DNA of 64,000 nt, taken from positions 1 to 64,000 of the forward strand of contig JAKFUK010000003.1 in NCBI GenBank assembly GCA_021732745.1, given 5' to 3'. A program made the position numbers and the translations under genes. Below, in pieces: positions 33,544 through 42,502 of this stretch; position 1 is the first letter of the stretch, and the number at the start of each line of letters is the position of its first letter. The notes below the pieces were generated by a model. That model was not told the DNA's origin. It did no database searches and saw only the letters and a program-made list of their open reading frames with translations. The stretch comes from Nevskia sp. (GTDB taxonomy: Bacteria > Pseudomonadota > Gammaproteobacteria > Nevskiales > Nevskiaceae).

Positions 33544-34200
33544 TTAGCCTTGGCCGAGGGCAGCGAAGAAGGCGCGCAGCTTGTCGGCGTCAAGCCGGCC
33601 ATCGCTGCGCACGCCGCTGCAAAGATCAACCCCGAATGGCTCGACAGCCGCAACCGCCTCCGCGACGTTGGCCGGCGTCAGGCCACCCGCCAGAAACAGC
33701 GGCAGGCCGCATTGCTCGCGAATGCGGCGGCTCAGACGCCAGTCGTGGGTTCGGCCGGTGCCGCCGAGTTCCTTGACCGCCAGCCGCTGATTGCCGGAAT
33801 CGAGCAGCAGCGCATCGACCAGCGATGCCGCCGCCAGCGCCTCGGTAACCGATTCCTCGTCGATGACGTGGATCACCTGCACGAGTTTCACCGCTGGCAG
33901 CCGGGTACGCAGTTGGCGCAATTCGGCATGCGGAACGTGATCGCAGAGTTGCAGCACGGTGGTCGCGCACAGCGCGTGCTGGCCGATGATCGATTCGGCA
34001 TCGACGCGGCTGGTCAGCAGGAAGCTGGCGACCGGCGGTGGAATGCTGCGCGCGATGTCGGCGATCAACGCATCGCTGATGACACCGGGGCCGCTGGGCA
34101 TGGCCGAGACCAGACCGACGGCATCGGCACCGGCGGCGATTGCCATCCGGGCTTCGTCGGCATTGGCGATGCAGCAGACCTTGACCCGGGTCCGCAGCAC
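33544..34200 (-). CDS. Divergent TrpF-like (phosphoribosylanthranilate isomerase family) protein
   Basis: The 218-residue protein has the TIM-barrel layout of TrpF: RVKVCC near the N terminus (Cys9 in the place of the catalytic cysteine of KICGIT), LLLDSGNQ (general acid Asp), GGTGRTHDW, FLAGGLTPANV and GVDLCSGV at the phosphate site. It departs from housekeeping TrpF: the glycine after the cysteine is Cys, and the usual SPR segment is replaced by VSAMPSGPGVI. The start is GTG at 34200. It lies 4 bp after sspB; no other trp gene is near. It may be an isomerase of another substrate. Confidence 0.75.
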   Translation of the reverse strand: MLRTRVKVCCIANADEARMAIAAGADAVGLVSAMPSGPGVISDALIADIARSIPPPVASFLLTSRVDAESIIGQHALCATTVLQLCDHVPHAELRQLRTRLPAVKLVQVIHVIDEESVTEALAAASLVDALLLDSGNQRLAVKELGGTGRTHDWRLSRRIREQCGLPLFLAGGLTPANVAEAVAAVEPFGVDLCSGVRSDGRLDADKLRAFFAALGQG

Positions 34201-34204
34201 GCGC

Positions 34205-34624
34205 TCAGGCTTCCGGATCGCCCGACTTGACGATGCGCAGCTTCGGCCGGCCGGCCGGTTTGAGCGCTTCCGGCGTCGGTTCCGGCAGCGCGGCTTCAGC
34301 CGCTTCCGGCTCGCCGAATACCAGACCTTCGCCGTTCTCGCGGGCGTAGATCGCCAGCACGGCACCACTCGGCACCACGATGTCGTAGGGCCGGCCACCG
34401 AAACGCGCCGAGAAGAAAATCGGATCGTTCTCGATGTTCAGCTCTCGGACCGCCATGCCGCCGATATCCAGCGCAATGCGGCCGTCCTTGACGAACGGCA
34501 TCGGCACGGTCACGCCCGGCTGATCAGCGGCAACCAGCAGATAGGGCGTGTAGCCGTTGTCGAGCGTCCACTGGTAGATCGCGCGGATCAGGTACGGCCG
34601 ACGGGATTTGGACGGGCTCGCCAT
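34205..34624 (-). CDS. sspB: ClpXP protease specificity-enhancing factor SspB
   Basis: SspB is the adaptor that brings ssrA-tagged peptides to ClpXP. The 139-residue protein has the conserved N-terminal peptide-binding domain (RPYLIRAIYQWTLDNGYTPY, FFSARFGG) and a Pro/Ala-rich linker. It ends in a short basic-hydrophobic tail, LRIVK, the kind of segment that binds ClpX. It follows sspA after 9 bp as in most gammaproteobacteria. Confidence 0.95.
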   Translation of the reverse strand: MASPSKSRRPYLIRAIYQWTLDNGYTPYLLVAADQPGVTVPMPFVKDGRIALDIGGMAVRELNIENDPIFFSARFGGRPYDIVVPSGAVLAIYARENGEGLVFGEPEAAEAALPEPTPEALKPAGRPKLRIVKSGDPEA

Positions 34625-34633
34625 CGAAAATTC

Positions 34634-35311
34634 TCAGCCGCGACGGCGGCTAGCGCCCGACGGCGGCAAGGCGGACGGATGGAAACAGCGCTGGAAACCC
34701 GGCCGCGCAAACATCCGCGCGGCGTAGGCGGTGACACTCGCGGCTTCCGGCGGCAAGGCCAGACCGGCCATCTGCACGCGGCGCAGCAGCACCGCCCAGG
34801 CGGTATCGGCCAGCGAGCATTCCGGGCCCAGGATGTGGCCACGCGCCGGGAAGAATCGCGCGCCGGCCTTGAGGCCTTCGATCAGCTGCTTGCGCGCGGC
34901 ATTGGCTTCCGCACCGGTGCCGGCCATCGCCACCGCCAGCGGAAACAGTTCGTGCTCGATGCGGTGCACGCTCATGCGCACGCGGGCACGACCCGCCGGT
35001 TCCTGCGGCATCAGCGGCGGATGCGGGTAGCGCTCGTCGAGGTATTCGACAATCACCCGGGCGCTGGAAATCACGCCCTCGCGATCAGCCAGCGTCGGCA
35101 AGGACTGCGCCGGATTCAGCACCAGGAAGTCCTCGTCGACCTTGCCCGGCATGATCACCTTGATGACGGCGGTGTCGACATCCTTCTCGGCGAGCACCAG
35201 GCGCGCCCAGTCGCCGTGCAGCGAGTCGGGGGAGACGTAAAGCGTCAGGCCCGCATTGGCGGCGGGCTTGATCGGGGGCATCGGCACTCTTGCTCGCAGA
35301 CGCAGGGCCAT
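34634..35311 (-). CDS. sspA: Stringent starvation protein A (GST-like)
   Basis: SspA is a glutathione-transferase-fold protein that associates with RNA polymerase under starvation. The 225-residue protein has a thioredoxin-like N-terminal domain (LYVSPDSLHGDWARLVLAEKDV, NPAQSLPTLADREGVISSARVI) and an all-helical C-terminal domain. The conserved VLAEKDV and LPTL segments fit SspA. Starts at 35311 or 35281 are both possible; neither has a strong ribosome binding site. The C-terminal stretch after about residue 210 is basic and Ser/Gly-rich. It lies between petC and sspB, the usual gammaproteobacterial context. Confidence 0.88.
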   Translation of the reverse strand: MALRLRARVPMPPIKPAANAGLTLYVSPDSLHGDWARLVLAEKDVDTAVIKVIMPGKVDEDFLVLNPAQSLPTLADREGVISSARVIVEYLDERYPHPPLMPQEPAGRARVRMSVHRIEHELFPLAVAMAGTGAEANAARKQLIEGLKAGARFFPARGHILGPECSLADTAWAVLLRRVQMAGLALPPEAASVTAYAARMFARPGFQRCFHPSALPPSGASRRRG

Positions 35312-35359
35312 GTCAGACCCTGCGCGCTGCGTGAACTGAAAGGTCGGGCGTCAGGATGC

Positions 35360-36127
35360 TCAATGAACGTCGCGCCAGAATTCCTTCTTCAGCAGGTAGG
35401 TCAGTACCAGCAGGCCGAACAGATAGAGCATCACTTTCAGGCCGAGCGAGATGCGGGCCTGCTTGCCCGGCTCTGCCGCGTAGTCCATGAAGTTGACGAT
35501 ATCGGTCACGAAGGCTTCGTACTCCGACGGCTTGAGGCTGCCGGCAGTGACCTGCTCGAAGGCGCTGCCGCCGCCATGACCACCGCCATGCCCGCCTTCG
35601 GCCGCGTGTTCGGCTTTCTTCTGCCAACCCTGAAGTTCCCAGAGCACATGCGGCATCGAGGCACCGGCCAGCACCGTGTTGTTGACGCCGAGCGGGCGGG
35701 TTTCGTCGAGATAGAAGCTCAGCAGGTAGCTGTACACCCAGTCGGCACCGCGAGCGCGGGTTTCCAGCGACAGATCCGGCGGCACGCGGCCGAACCACTG
35801 TTCCGAAGCGGCCGGCATGGCGACCTTGATCTGGTCGCCAAGCTTGTCGCTGGTGAACATCAGATTTTTCTTCAGGACATCGTCCGGGATGTTCAGATCC
35901 TGGCCGATGCGGTTGTAGCGCAGGTACTTCATGCCGTGACAGCCCGAGCAATAGGCCATGAAGTTGCGTGCGCCGCGCTGCACCGAGGCCACATTGCCGG
36001 AATCGGCCGTGAACGGCAGCAGATTGCCACCCGAGTTGGCAGCGGCGAGATTGGCGACGATGACACCGGCCGCCACCACGGCGGCGCGGGCAAAACGAGT
36101 CAGGCTGGCATTCATGAGCGGCTTCAT
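35360..36127 (-). CDS. petC: Cytochrome c1 of the bc1 complex
   Basis: Cytochrome c1 passes electrons from the Rieske protein to soluble cytochrome c. The 255-residue precursor has a signal peptide (about 1-30), a haem c site CSGCH (60-64), the PPDLSLETRARG segment, a His/Gly-rich loop (EGGHGGGHGGGSA near 180), and a C-terminal membrane anchor (LGLKVMLYLFGLLVLTYLL). The ATG at 36127 overlaps the cytochrome b stop by four bases. Confidence 0.94.
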   Translation of the reverse strand: MKPLMNASLTRFARAAVVAAGVIVANLAAANSGGNLLPFTADSGNVASVQRGARNFMAYCSGCHGMKYLRYNRIGQDLNIPDDVLKKNLMFTSDKLGDQIKVAMPAASEQWFGRVPPDLSLETRARGADWVYSYLLSFYLDETRPLGVNNTVLAGASMPHVLWELQGWQKKAEHAAEGGHGGGHGGGSAFEQVTAGSLKPSEYEAFVTDIVNFMDYAAEPGKQARISLGLKVMLYLFGLLVLTYLLKKEFWRDVH

Positions 36128-37377
36128 TCGGTCACCCGATCCGGCACGGGCTTGGTCTTGTCGATCTTCGAGTACCACGGCATCAACAGGAAGAACGCGA
36201 AGTAGATGATCGTGCCGATCTGGGAGATCAGCTGCACGGTGTCGCTCGGCGGCTGCAGGCCGTAGTAGTTCAGGATCACGAAGTTGATCGCGAACACGGT
36301 GAGAGCGGTCTTCGACAGCACGCCCTTGTAGCGGATCGACTTGACCTTGGACTTGTCGAGCCAAGGCACGAAGAACAGGATCACGACCGCAGCACCCATC
36401 ACGATCACGCCCCAGATCTGGGTGCCGGCGAACGACGGGGTGGCACGCAACATCGCGTAGTAGGTACCGAAATACCAGGCCGGCGTGATGTGTTCCGGCG
36501 TATTGGTCTGGCTGGCCGGGGTGAAATTCGGCGCTTCCAGGAAGTAGCCGCCACCGTCCGGCATGAAGAACAGCACGGCGCAGAAGATGATCAGGAAGCC
36601 GGCGACGCCGACCATGTCCTTGACCGTGTAATACGGGTGGAACGGGATGCCGTCGAGCGGGATGCCGGTGGCCGGATCCTTCTTCTTCTTGATCTCGACA
36701 CCGTCCGGGTTGTTCGAGCCAACCTCATGCAGCGCCAGGATGTGGGCGACCACGAGACCGACCAGCACGAACGGCAGGGCGATGACGTGGATCGAGAACA
36801 AGCGGTTCAGGGTGGCGTCCGAAGGCACGAAATCCCCCTGGATCCAGACCACCAGCTCCGGCCCGATGAACGGGATGGTGCCGAACAGGTTGATGATCAC
36901 CGCCGCACCCCAGTAGCTCATGTTGCCCCAGGGCAACACGTAGCCGCAGAAGGCTTCGGCCATCAGCACCAGGAAGATCAGCGATCCGAACACCCAGATC
37001 AGCTCGCGCGGCTTCTGGTAGGAGCCGTACATGAGCCCGCGGAACATGTGCAGGAACACCACCACGAAGAACGCCGAGGCGCCGGTGGAATGCATGTAGC
37101 GGATGACGTTGCCCCAGGGCACGTCGCGCATGATGTATTCGACCGAGTCGAACGCCGTTTCGGCACCCGGCTTGTAATGCATGGTCAGGAAGATGCCGGT
37201 CAGCAGCTGGTTGACCAGCACCAGCAGCGCGAGCGAGCCGAAGAAGTACCAGAAGTTGAAGTTCTTCGGCGCGTAATACTCCGACAGATGCTCCTTCCAC
37301 ATCTTGGTGAGCGGGAAGCGATCGTCGATCCAACCGAGCGCGCCGGTTGTCTTGTACGGGTTAGGCGTGATGGCCAT
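36124..37377 (-). CDS. petB: Cytochrome b of the bc1 complex
   Basis: Cytochrome b carries the two b haems and both quinone sites. The 417-residue protein has the eight hydrophobic segments, four haem histidines in helices two and four (RYMHSTGASAFFVVVFLH and SIHVIALPFVLVGLVVAHI), the GYVLPWGNMSYWG motif, and PDHWYP-like Qo region in the form PFHPYYTVKD and PEHITPAWYF. It lies 86 bp downstream of petA and overlaps petC. Confidence 0.96.
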   Translation of the reverse strand: MAITPNPYKTTGALGWIDDRFPLTKMWKEHLSEYYAPKNFNFWYFFGSLALLVLVNQLLTGIFLTMHYKPGAETAFDSVEYIMRDVPWGNVIRYMHSTGASAFFVVVFLHMFRGLMYGSYQKPRELIWVFGSLIFLVLMAEAFCGYVLPWGNMSYWGAAVIINLFGTIPFIGPELVVWIQGDFVPSDATLNRLFSIHVIALPFVLVGLVVAHILALHEVGSNNPDGVEIKKKKDPATGIPLDGIPFHPYYTVKDMVGVAGFLIIFCAVLFFMPDGGGYFLEAPNFTPASQTNTPEHITPAWYFGTYYAMLRATPSFAGTQIWGVIVMGAAVVILFFVPWLDKSKVKSIRYKGVLSKTALTVFAINFVILNYYGLQPPSDTVQLISQIGTIIYFAFFLLMPWYSKIDKTKPVPDRVTE

Positions 37378-37463
37378 GGCGAACTATCCGTGAAAGGTGG
37401 AAATCTTCGGATCGCGGCCGGGCGGTAAACCCGGTCCACGATCCAGCCGGCGAAAAGCCGGCT

Positions 37464-38057
37464 TCAGGCTGTCTTCGGGTCTTCGCCGATGACGACGACG
37501 GTGTCGCCTTCGTAGCGATGTGGCGGCACGACGATGTTGGTCGGCGCCGGCACACCCTTGTAGACGCGACCCGCGAGATCGAACTTCGAGCCGTGGCAGG
37601 GGCAGAAAAAGCCGCCCTGCCAGTTGGTGTCGATTTCCGGTGCCGGATGGTCGGCACGCAGGATCGGCGAGCAACCCAGATGGGTGCAGACGCCCTTCAT
37701 GACCATGAATTCCGGCTTCAGCGCACGCGACTTGTCGGTGATGTAAGCCGGCTGCTGCTGCGTCTTCGAGTCCGGATCGACCAGCGAACTCGCGACCTTG
37801 TCGAGGCTGGCGAGCATTTCCGGCGTGCGCCGCACGATCCAGATCGGCTGGCCGCGCCACAGATAGGTGGCGCGCATGCCCGGCTCAAGCGTGGAGATAT
37901 CGGCGATCACCGGCGCACCCAGCGCGCGAGCGCGAGCGGAGGGCTTCAGCGAAGCGAGGAACGGCCAGGCAACAGCAGCGGCACCAGCAGCGCCGAAGAC
38001 CGAAGTGGCAGCGGTGAGGAAGCGACGACGGTTGCCGTCGACACCTTCATTGCTCAT
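37464..38057 (-). CDS. petA: Rieske iron-sulfur subunit of the bc1 complex
   Basis: The 197-residue subunit carries the 2Fe-2S cluster. It has a twin-arginine-type N-terminal anchor (NRRRFLTAATSV, then a hydrophobic stretch to about residue 36). The cluster motifs are CTHLGC (124-129) and CPCHGS (152-157). The start at 38057 gives the expected N terminus. It is the first gene of petA-petB-petC on the minus strand. Confidence 0.95.
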   Translation of the reverse strand: MSNEGVDGNRRRFLTAATSVFGAAGAAAVAWPFLASLKPSARARALGAPVIADISTLEPGMRATYLWRGQPIWIVRRTPEMLASLDKVASSLVDPDSKTQQQPAYITDKSRALKPEFMVMKGVCTHLGCSPILRADHPAPEIDTNWQGGFFCPCHGSKFDLAGRVYKGVPAPTNIVVPPHRYEGDTVVVIGEDPKTA

Positions 38058-38133
38058 TGTGTGTGCGACCTTTCGAGTGCTTGGTGAACAAGCGGATTCA
38101 GGGGATTGGCCGTGCGGCCGCAAAACTCCGCCA

Positions 38134-39138
38134 TTATAACGGCCGCTTGAAGGGATCGTCATCAGAAGTTGTGATCGCGTCCGTCTGCGGACCCGCATCG
38201 AGATGGCAGGCACGCCCTCTCCTCGCCTCGTCGATTCGCAGGATCGGTGCCAGTTCGCGGCATTGCGGCAGCACCTGTTCGCAACGCGGCGCGAACGCAC
38301 AGCCGGGCGGCCGGCGCGCCGGATCGGGCGGCTGGCCGGCGATGGTCGGCAGTCGCGCCGGTCGCGGGCCGCTCAGATTCGGGCGCGTGGCGAGCAGCGC
38401 TGCCGTGTACGGATGCCTCGGGTTCGCCAGCACTGCGGCCGTCGGCCCGGACTCGACGATCCGCCCGGCATACATCACCGCCATCCGCTCGCAATGCCCG
38501 GATACGACACCGAGATCGTGGGTGATCAGCAGCAGCGCCAGCCCCAGCTCGCGGCGCAGTTCGTCGAGCACCGCCAGCACCTCGGCCTGTACGGTGACAT
38601 CGAGGGCGGTGGTCGGCTCGTCGGCGATCAGCAATTCCGGCTTGGCCAGCAGCGCCATCGCGATCAGCACCCGCTGGCGCATGCCGCCGGAGAACTCGTG
38701 CGGGAACTGCGCGAGTCTTCGTCGGGGATCGGCGATCCTGACTGCGTCGAGCATCATTGCCGCTTCACGCAGTGCGTCGGCACGGCTCGCGCCGCGATGC
38801 TGTTCCAGCACTTCGGCCATCTGCACGCCGATGCTCAGATAAGGATTCAGGCTGCTCATCGGGTCCTGGAAGACCATCGAGATGCGGCTGCCGCGAAGCT
38901 GATCGAGCGCCGCCCTGCCCGCGCCGATCAGTTCCTGTTGCTCGAAACGGATCGAGCCTTCGATGTGTGCTGTCGCGGGCAGCAAGCCCAGCACGGCGAG
39001 CGCGGTCTGGCTCTTGCCGGAGCCGGATTCGCCGACCAGTCCCAGCGACTCGCCCTTGGCGATCGCGAAGCTGACGCCATCGAGCACGGTGACGGCGCGA
39101 TGGCGCACGCGCAGGTTTTCGACGCTCAGCACGCTCAT
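38134..39138 (-). CDS. Oligopeptide/dipeptide ABC transporter ATP-binding protein
   Basis: The 334-residue ATPase is of the OppD/DppD type: Walker A GESGSGKS near residue 36, Q-loop VFQDPMSSLNP, signature FSGGMRQR near 150, Walker B LLIADEP, and the C-terminal oligopeptide-transport extension with cysteines (GCAFAPRCEQVLPQC). It overlaps the permease gene by four bases. No OppF/DppF partner follows; the next gene downstream is petA. The transporter may use this ATPase as a homodimer or borrow a second from elsewhere. Confidence 0.9.
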   Translation of the reverse strand: MSVLSVENLRVRHRAVTVLDGVSFAIAKGESLGLVGESGSGKSQTALAVLGLLPATAHIEGSIRFEQQELIGAGRAALDQLRGSRISMVFQDPMSSLNPYLSIGVQMAEVLEQHRGASRADALREAAMMLDAVRIADPRRRLAQFPHEFSGGMRQRVLIAMALLAKPELLIADEPTTALDVTVQAEVLAVLDELRRELGLALLLITHDLGVVSGHCERMAVMYAGRIVESGPTAAVLANPRHPYTAALLATRPNLSGPRPARLPTIAGQPPDPARRPPGCAFAPRCEQVLPQCRELAPILRIDEARRGRACHLDAGPQTDAITTSDDDPFKRPL

Positions 39139-39956
39139 CGGCGCGGCTCGTCCAGGGCAGCGCGCAAGGCGTCACCGAGCAGATTGAAGGCCAGCAAAGT
39201 CAGCACCAGAAAGACGGCCGGAAAGATCAGCCCCCAGGGTGTGGCTTCCATCGCCCGCGCACCATCGTTGACCAACGCCCCCCAGCTGGTCGCCGGTTCC
39301 TGGATGCCCAGCCCCAGAAAGCTCAAGAAGGATTCGACCAGGATCGCCTGCGGAATGGTCAAGGTGGCGCAGACAATCACCACGCCGAGCAGGTTCGGCA
39401 GCACATGGCGAACCAGGATCGCGGCATTGCCGAGCCCGGACACGACCGCCGCATCGACAAATGGCTGGCGGCGCAGCGCCAGCGTCTGGCCGCGAACGAT
39501 GCGCGCCATGTCCAGCCAGCTGACCGCACCGATCGCCACGAAGATCAGCAGCCAGTGGCGGCCGAACAGCACCATCAGCAGGATCACGAAGAACATGAAC
39601 GGCAGCGCGTAGAGGATGTCGACGATGCGCATCATCACGGCATCAATTCGCCCGCCGAACCAGCCGGCCGTAGCCCCCCAGACGATACCGATCGCCAGCG
39701 ACACCAGGGTCGACACGAAGCCGACCGCCAGCGATAGCCGCCCGCCGACGCAGACTCGCGCGAACAGGTCGCGGCCGAGATCGTCGGTGCCGAAAATGTG
39801 CGCGGCACTCGGGGCGGCGCCCCAATCGGCATCGAAGTCGATGGCATCGAACGGTTGCGGTGCCAGCCAGGGGCCGACGACGGCGAGCAACACGATCAGC
39901 AGCAGGATTGCCGCCGGCACGGCGATCGCCGGACGTTTCAGCAGCGCTCCGCTCAT
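39135..39956 (-). CDS. Oligopeptide ABC transporter permease (OppC type)
   Basis: The 273-residue inner-membrane protein has the N-terminal membrane helix of OppC/DppC proteins, FGTDDLGRDLFARV, five further hydrophobic segments, and the ATPase-contacting EAA-like loop (AAVVSGLGNAAILVRHVLPN). The start at 39956 overlaps the preceding permease by four bases; the frame continues upstream only as a shadow of that gene. Confidence 0.92.
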   Translation of the reverse strand: MSGALLKRPAIAVPAAILLLIVLLAVVGPWLAPQPFDAIDFDADWGAAPSAAHIFGTDDLGRDLFARVCVGGRLSLAVGFVSTLVSLAIGIVWGATAGWFGGRIDAVMMRIVDILYALPFMFFVILLMVLFGRHWLLIFVAIGAVSWLDMARIVRGQTLALRRQPFVDAAVVSGLGNAAILVRHVLPNLLGVVIVCATLTIPQAILVESFLSFLGLGIQEPATSWGALVNDGARAMEATPWGLIFPAVFLVLTLLAFNLLGDALRAALDEPRR

Positions 39957-40870
39957 TCGAGCCGCGCCTGCGGATCGAGCGCGCCGTAAGCGAGATCGAC
40001 CAGAAAATTGAAGGCGATCACCAGCGCGCCGTAGAACAGCACCACGCCGAGCACCAAGGTGTAATCGCGATTCAGCGCGCCTTGAACAAAGTAGCGGCCG
40101 ATGCCGGGAATACCGAACACCTGCTCGACCACCACCGAGCCGGTCATCAAGCCCGCCGCCGCCGGGCCGAGCCACGAAACCACCGGCAGCAGCGCTGGTT
40201 TGAGTGCATGGCGGAACACGATCAGCCGCTCCGGCAGCCCCTTGGCGCGGGCGGTGCGAATCCAAGGCGCAGCCAGCACTTCGCCGAGCGCACCGCGAGT
40301 CAGCCTTGCGATGGCGGCCAGTTGCGGCAAGGCAAGTGCGACCGCCGGCAGCAGCACGGACGCTGGTCCGTCCCAGCCCCCGGCTGGCAGCCAGGGAAGC
40401 TGAAGCGCGAAGACCAGGATCAGCACCGGTGCCACGACATATGACGGCAGCGACAGCCCGACCAGCGCCAGCACCATGACGCTGCGGTCGAGCCAGCCGT
40501 CGCGGCGCATCGCCGCCAGCGCGCCGAGCGCAACACCGCCGATCAGGGCCAGCAGCAGCGCAGCAGCTCCGACCGCCGCCGACACCGGCGCGCCATCGGC
40601 GATCAGGCTGGCGACGCTGCGGCTTTCGTACTGCAACGATGGCCCCAGATCGCCTTGCACGAGACCGCCGAGATAGCGGCCGAACTGCATCCACGCCGGT
40701 TCGTCGAGATGGAACTGCGCGGCCAGCCGCGCCTCGATCTCCGGCGCCAGGCTGCGCTCGCTGTCGAACGGTCCGCCGGGCGCGGCATGCATCAGGAAAA
40801 AGCTCAAGCCGACGAGCACGAACAGCGTCGGCACCGCGGTCAGCAGGCGCATCGCCGCACGGTTCAGCAT
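39953..40870 (-). CDS. Oligopeptide ABC transporter permease (OppB type)
   Basis: The 305-residue protein has the OppB/DppB N-terminal helix (PTLFVLVGLSFFLMHAAPGG), about six membrane segments, and the EAA-like loop IRTARAKGLPERLIVFRHAL. PGIGRYFVQGALNRDY is typical near the C terminus. It lies 9 bp downstream of the binding-protein gene and overlaps the next permease by four bases. Confidence 0.93.
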   Translation of the reverse strand: MLNRAAMRLLTAVPTLFVLVGLSFFLMHAAPGGPFDSERSLAPEIEARLAAQFHLDEPAWMQFGRYLGGLVQGDLGPSLQYESRSVASLIADGAPVSAAVGAAALLLALIGGVALGALAAMRRDGWLDRSVMVLALVGLSLPSYVVAPVLILVFALQLPWLPAGGWDGPASVLLPAVALALPQLAAIARLTRGALGEVLAAPWIRTARAKGLPERLIVFRHALKPALLPVVSWLGPAAAGLMTGSVVVEQVFGIPGIGRYFVQGALNRDYTLVLGVVLFYGALVIAFNFLVDLAYGALDPQARLE

Positions 40871-40879
40871 CGTGTGATC

Positions 40880-42502
40880 TCAGCGCCCACTCAGCCGAAG
40901 ATCCTTCGAGTAATGCCAGTCGAGGATGTTGTCCTGCCAGCCTCCGACTCGCGGCTTGACCAGATGCTTGGAGGCATAGAAGTAGATCGGCAGGATCGGC
41001 GCGTCGTCGAGCATCTTCCGTTCGGCGGCTTCCAGCTTCGCCCGCCGCAGCGCCGGATCGCTCGCTTGCGCAGCTTCGAGCAGCAGCGCGTCATAGCCGG
41101 CATCGGCGTAGCCGGAATCGTTGCGCGGGTGGCGGCTGTCGAGGATCTCGGCGAAGCCCTGCGCGTCGTCGCTGTCGGCGATCCAGGTGTTGCGGAAGGC
41201 CTGGGTGTCGCGGCGCTCGCGGCGATGTCGCAGGAACACCTTCCACTCCTCGTTGACCAGCTTCACGTCCGCACCGAGCACCTGCTTCCACATCGCCGCG
41301 ATCACCACGGCAATCCGCTTGTGATCGTCCGACGTGTTGTAGCGAATCTCGACTTGCACCGGCTTGTCCGCCGAATAGCCGGCTGCCGCATACAGCCGCC
41401 GCGCTTCGGCTTCGCGCCGGGCACGCGGCCAGTGCGCCCATTCGGGAACCTGCGGCCTGTAGTCGCGAATGCCCGGCGGGATGTAGCTCCAGGCCGGTGT
41501 GGCGAGATCGTGCAGCACCTTGGTCGCGATCACCGGGCGGTCGATCGCCAGCGACAGCGCCTGCCGCAGCGGCTTGTTGCCGGCGAACGGCGGCCGCGTC
41601 AGGTTCAGGCCGTAGAAATAGCTGCCGAGATAAGTGGCGACATGCAGCTCGCCGCCGAGCGTGCGGCGAATCCAGTCGGCCTGCGTCGCCGGGATCGAGG
41701 TCGTGACATCGAGCTCACCGGCGCGGTAGCGCTTCAGTTCGGAGTTCAGATCCTCGGTCGGCAGGTAGATGAGCCTGTCGATCGCCGTCTGCCGATCGTT
41801 CCAGTAGGCGGGATTGCGCGCCAGCGCGATACGCGATTGCAAGACCCATTCTGTGAGCCGATAGGCACCGTTGCCGATCCTGGCGTCGGGCTTCGGCGGC
41901 CGCGCGAGGTCGGCAGGATGAATCGGCGACGCCGCCGGGTGCGCCAGCAGCGACAGCAGATTCGGCATCGGCCGGTCGAGACGAATGCTCAGCGTTCCGA
42001 CGTCATCGGCATGCAGGCCAAGCGCTGACGGCGGCAGTCGTCCGGCGATCACCTCGCTGCCGTGTTCGATGGCAGCAAACAGCTTGGCGTAACCGGAAGC
42101 CGTCGCCGGATCGAGCAGGCGGCGCAGGCCGGCGGCGTAATCACTGGCCGTCAGCGGATCGCCGTTGGACCAGCGCAGGCCTGCACGCAGGCTCAGGCGC
42201 AGCGCGCGACCGTCGTCCTGCCACTGCCAGGACGCCGCAGCGGCGGGAATGATGTCGCCGCTCGGCGAGACGCCGGTCAGCCCTTCGTAAAGATCGCGCA
42301 GCACATTGCCGGCACTGACGCCGGTCGCTTTCTGCGGGTCCAGCGATTCCGGCTCGGTGCCGTTGCCGATGACGAGCGTCTGCGGGTCGGCGGCGATTGC
42401 TGCACCGGCGAGTGCCGCGAGCGCGAACAGCCCCGCCCTGAGCGTGGCGAGCACGCCGGCCCGCTTATTTGAGGCGCCGAACCCTGAAGCGCGGCCCGCC
42501 AT
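40880..42502 (-). CDS. Oligopeptide-binding protein (SBP family 5)
   Basis: The 540-residue precursor is a periplasmic family-5 substrate-binding protein: GTEPESLDPQKATGVSAGNV at the mature N terminus, DGRALRLSLRAGLRWSNGDP, and EDLNSELKRYRAGELDV. It resembles OppA/MppA peptide binders. The signal peptide ends near AAIAAD. The ATG at 42502 overlaps the upstream gene by 38 bp; a GTG at 42454 would avoid the overlap and leave a neat signal sequence, so either start is possible. It heads the transport genes. Confidence 0.88.
   Translation of the reverse strand: MAGRASGFGASNKRAGVLATLRAGLFALAALAGAAIAADPQTLVIGNGTEPESLDPQKATGVSAGNVLRDLYEGLTGVSPSGDIIPAAAASWQWQDDGRALRLSLRAGLRWSNGDPLTASDYAAGLRRLLDPATASGYAKLFAAIEHGSEVIAGRLPPSALGLHADDVGTLSIRLDRPMPNLLSLLAHPAASPIHPADLARPPKPDARIGNGAYRLTEWVLQSRIALARNPAYWNDRQTAIDRLIYLPTEDLNSELKRYRAGELDVTTSIPATQADWIRRTLGGELHVATYLGSYFYGLNLTRPPFAGNKPLRQALSLAIDRPVIATKVLHDLATPAWSYIPPGIRDYRPQVPEWAHWPRARREAEARRLYAAAGYSADKPVQVEIRYNTSDDHKRIAVVIAAMWKQVLGADVKLVNEEWKVFLRHRRERRDTQAFRNTWIADSDDAQGFAEILDSRHPRNDSGYADAGYDALLLEAAQASDPALRRAKLEAAERKMLDDAPILPIYFYASKHLVKPRVGGWQDNILDWHYSKDLRLSGR

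Noticed and set aside
33959-36205. 748-codon plus-strand frame across trpF-like, sspB, sspA and petC
   Set aside because: It covers four real genes on the opposite strand.
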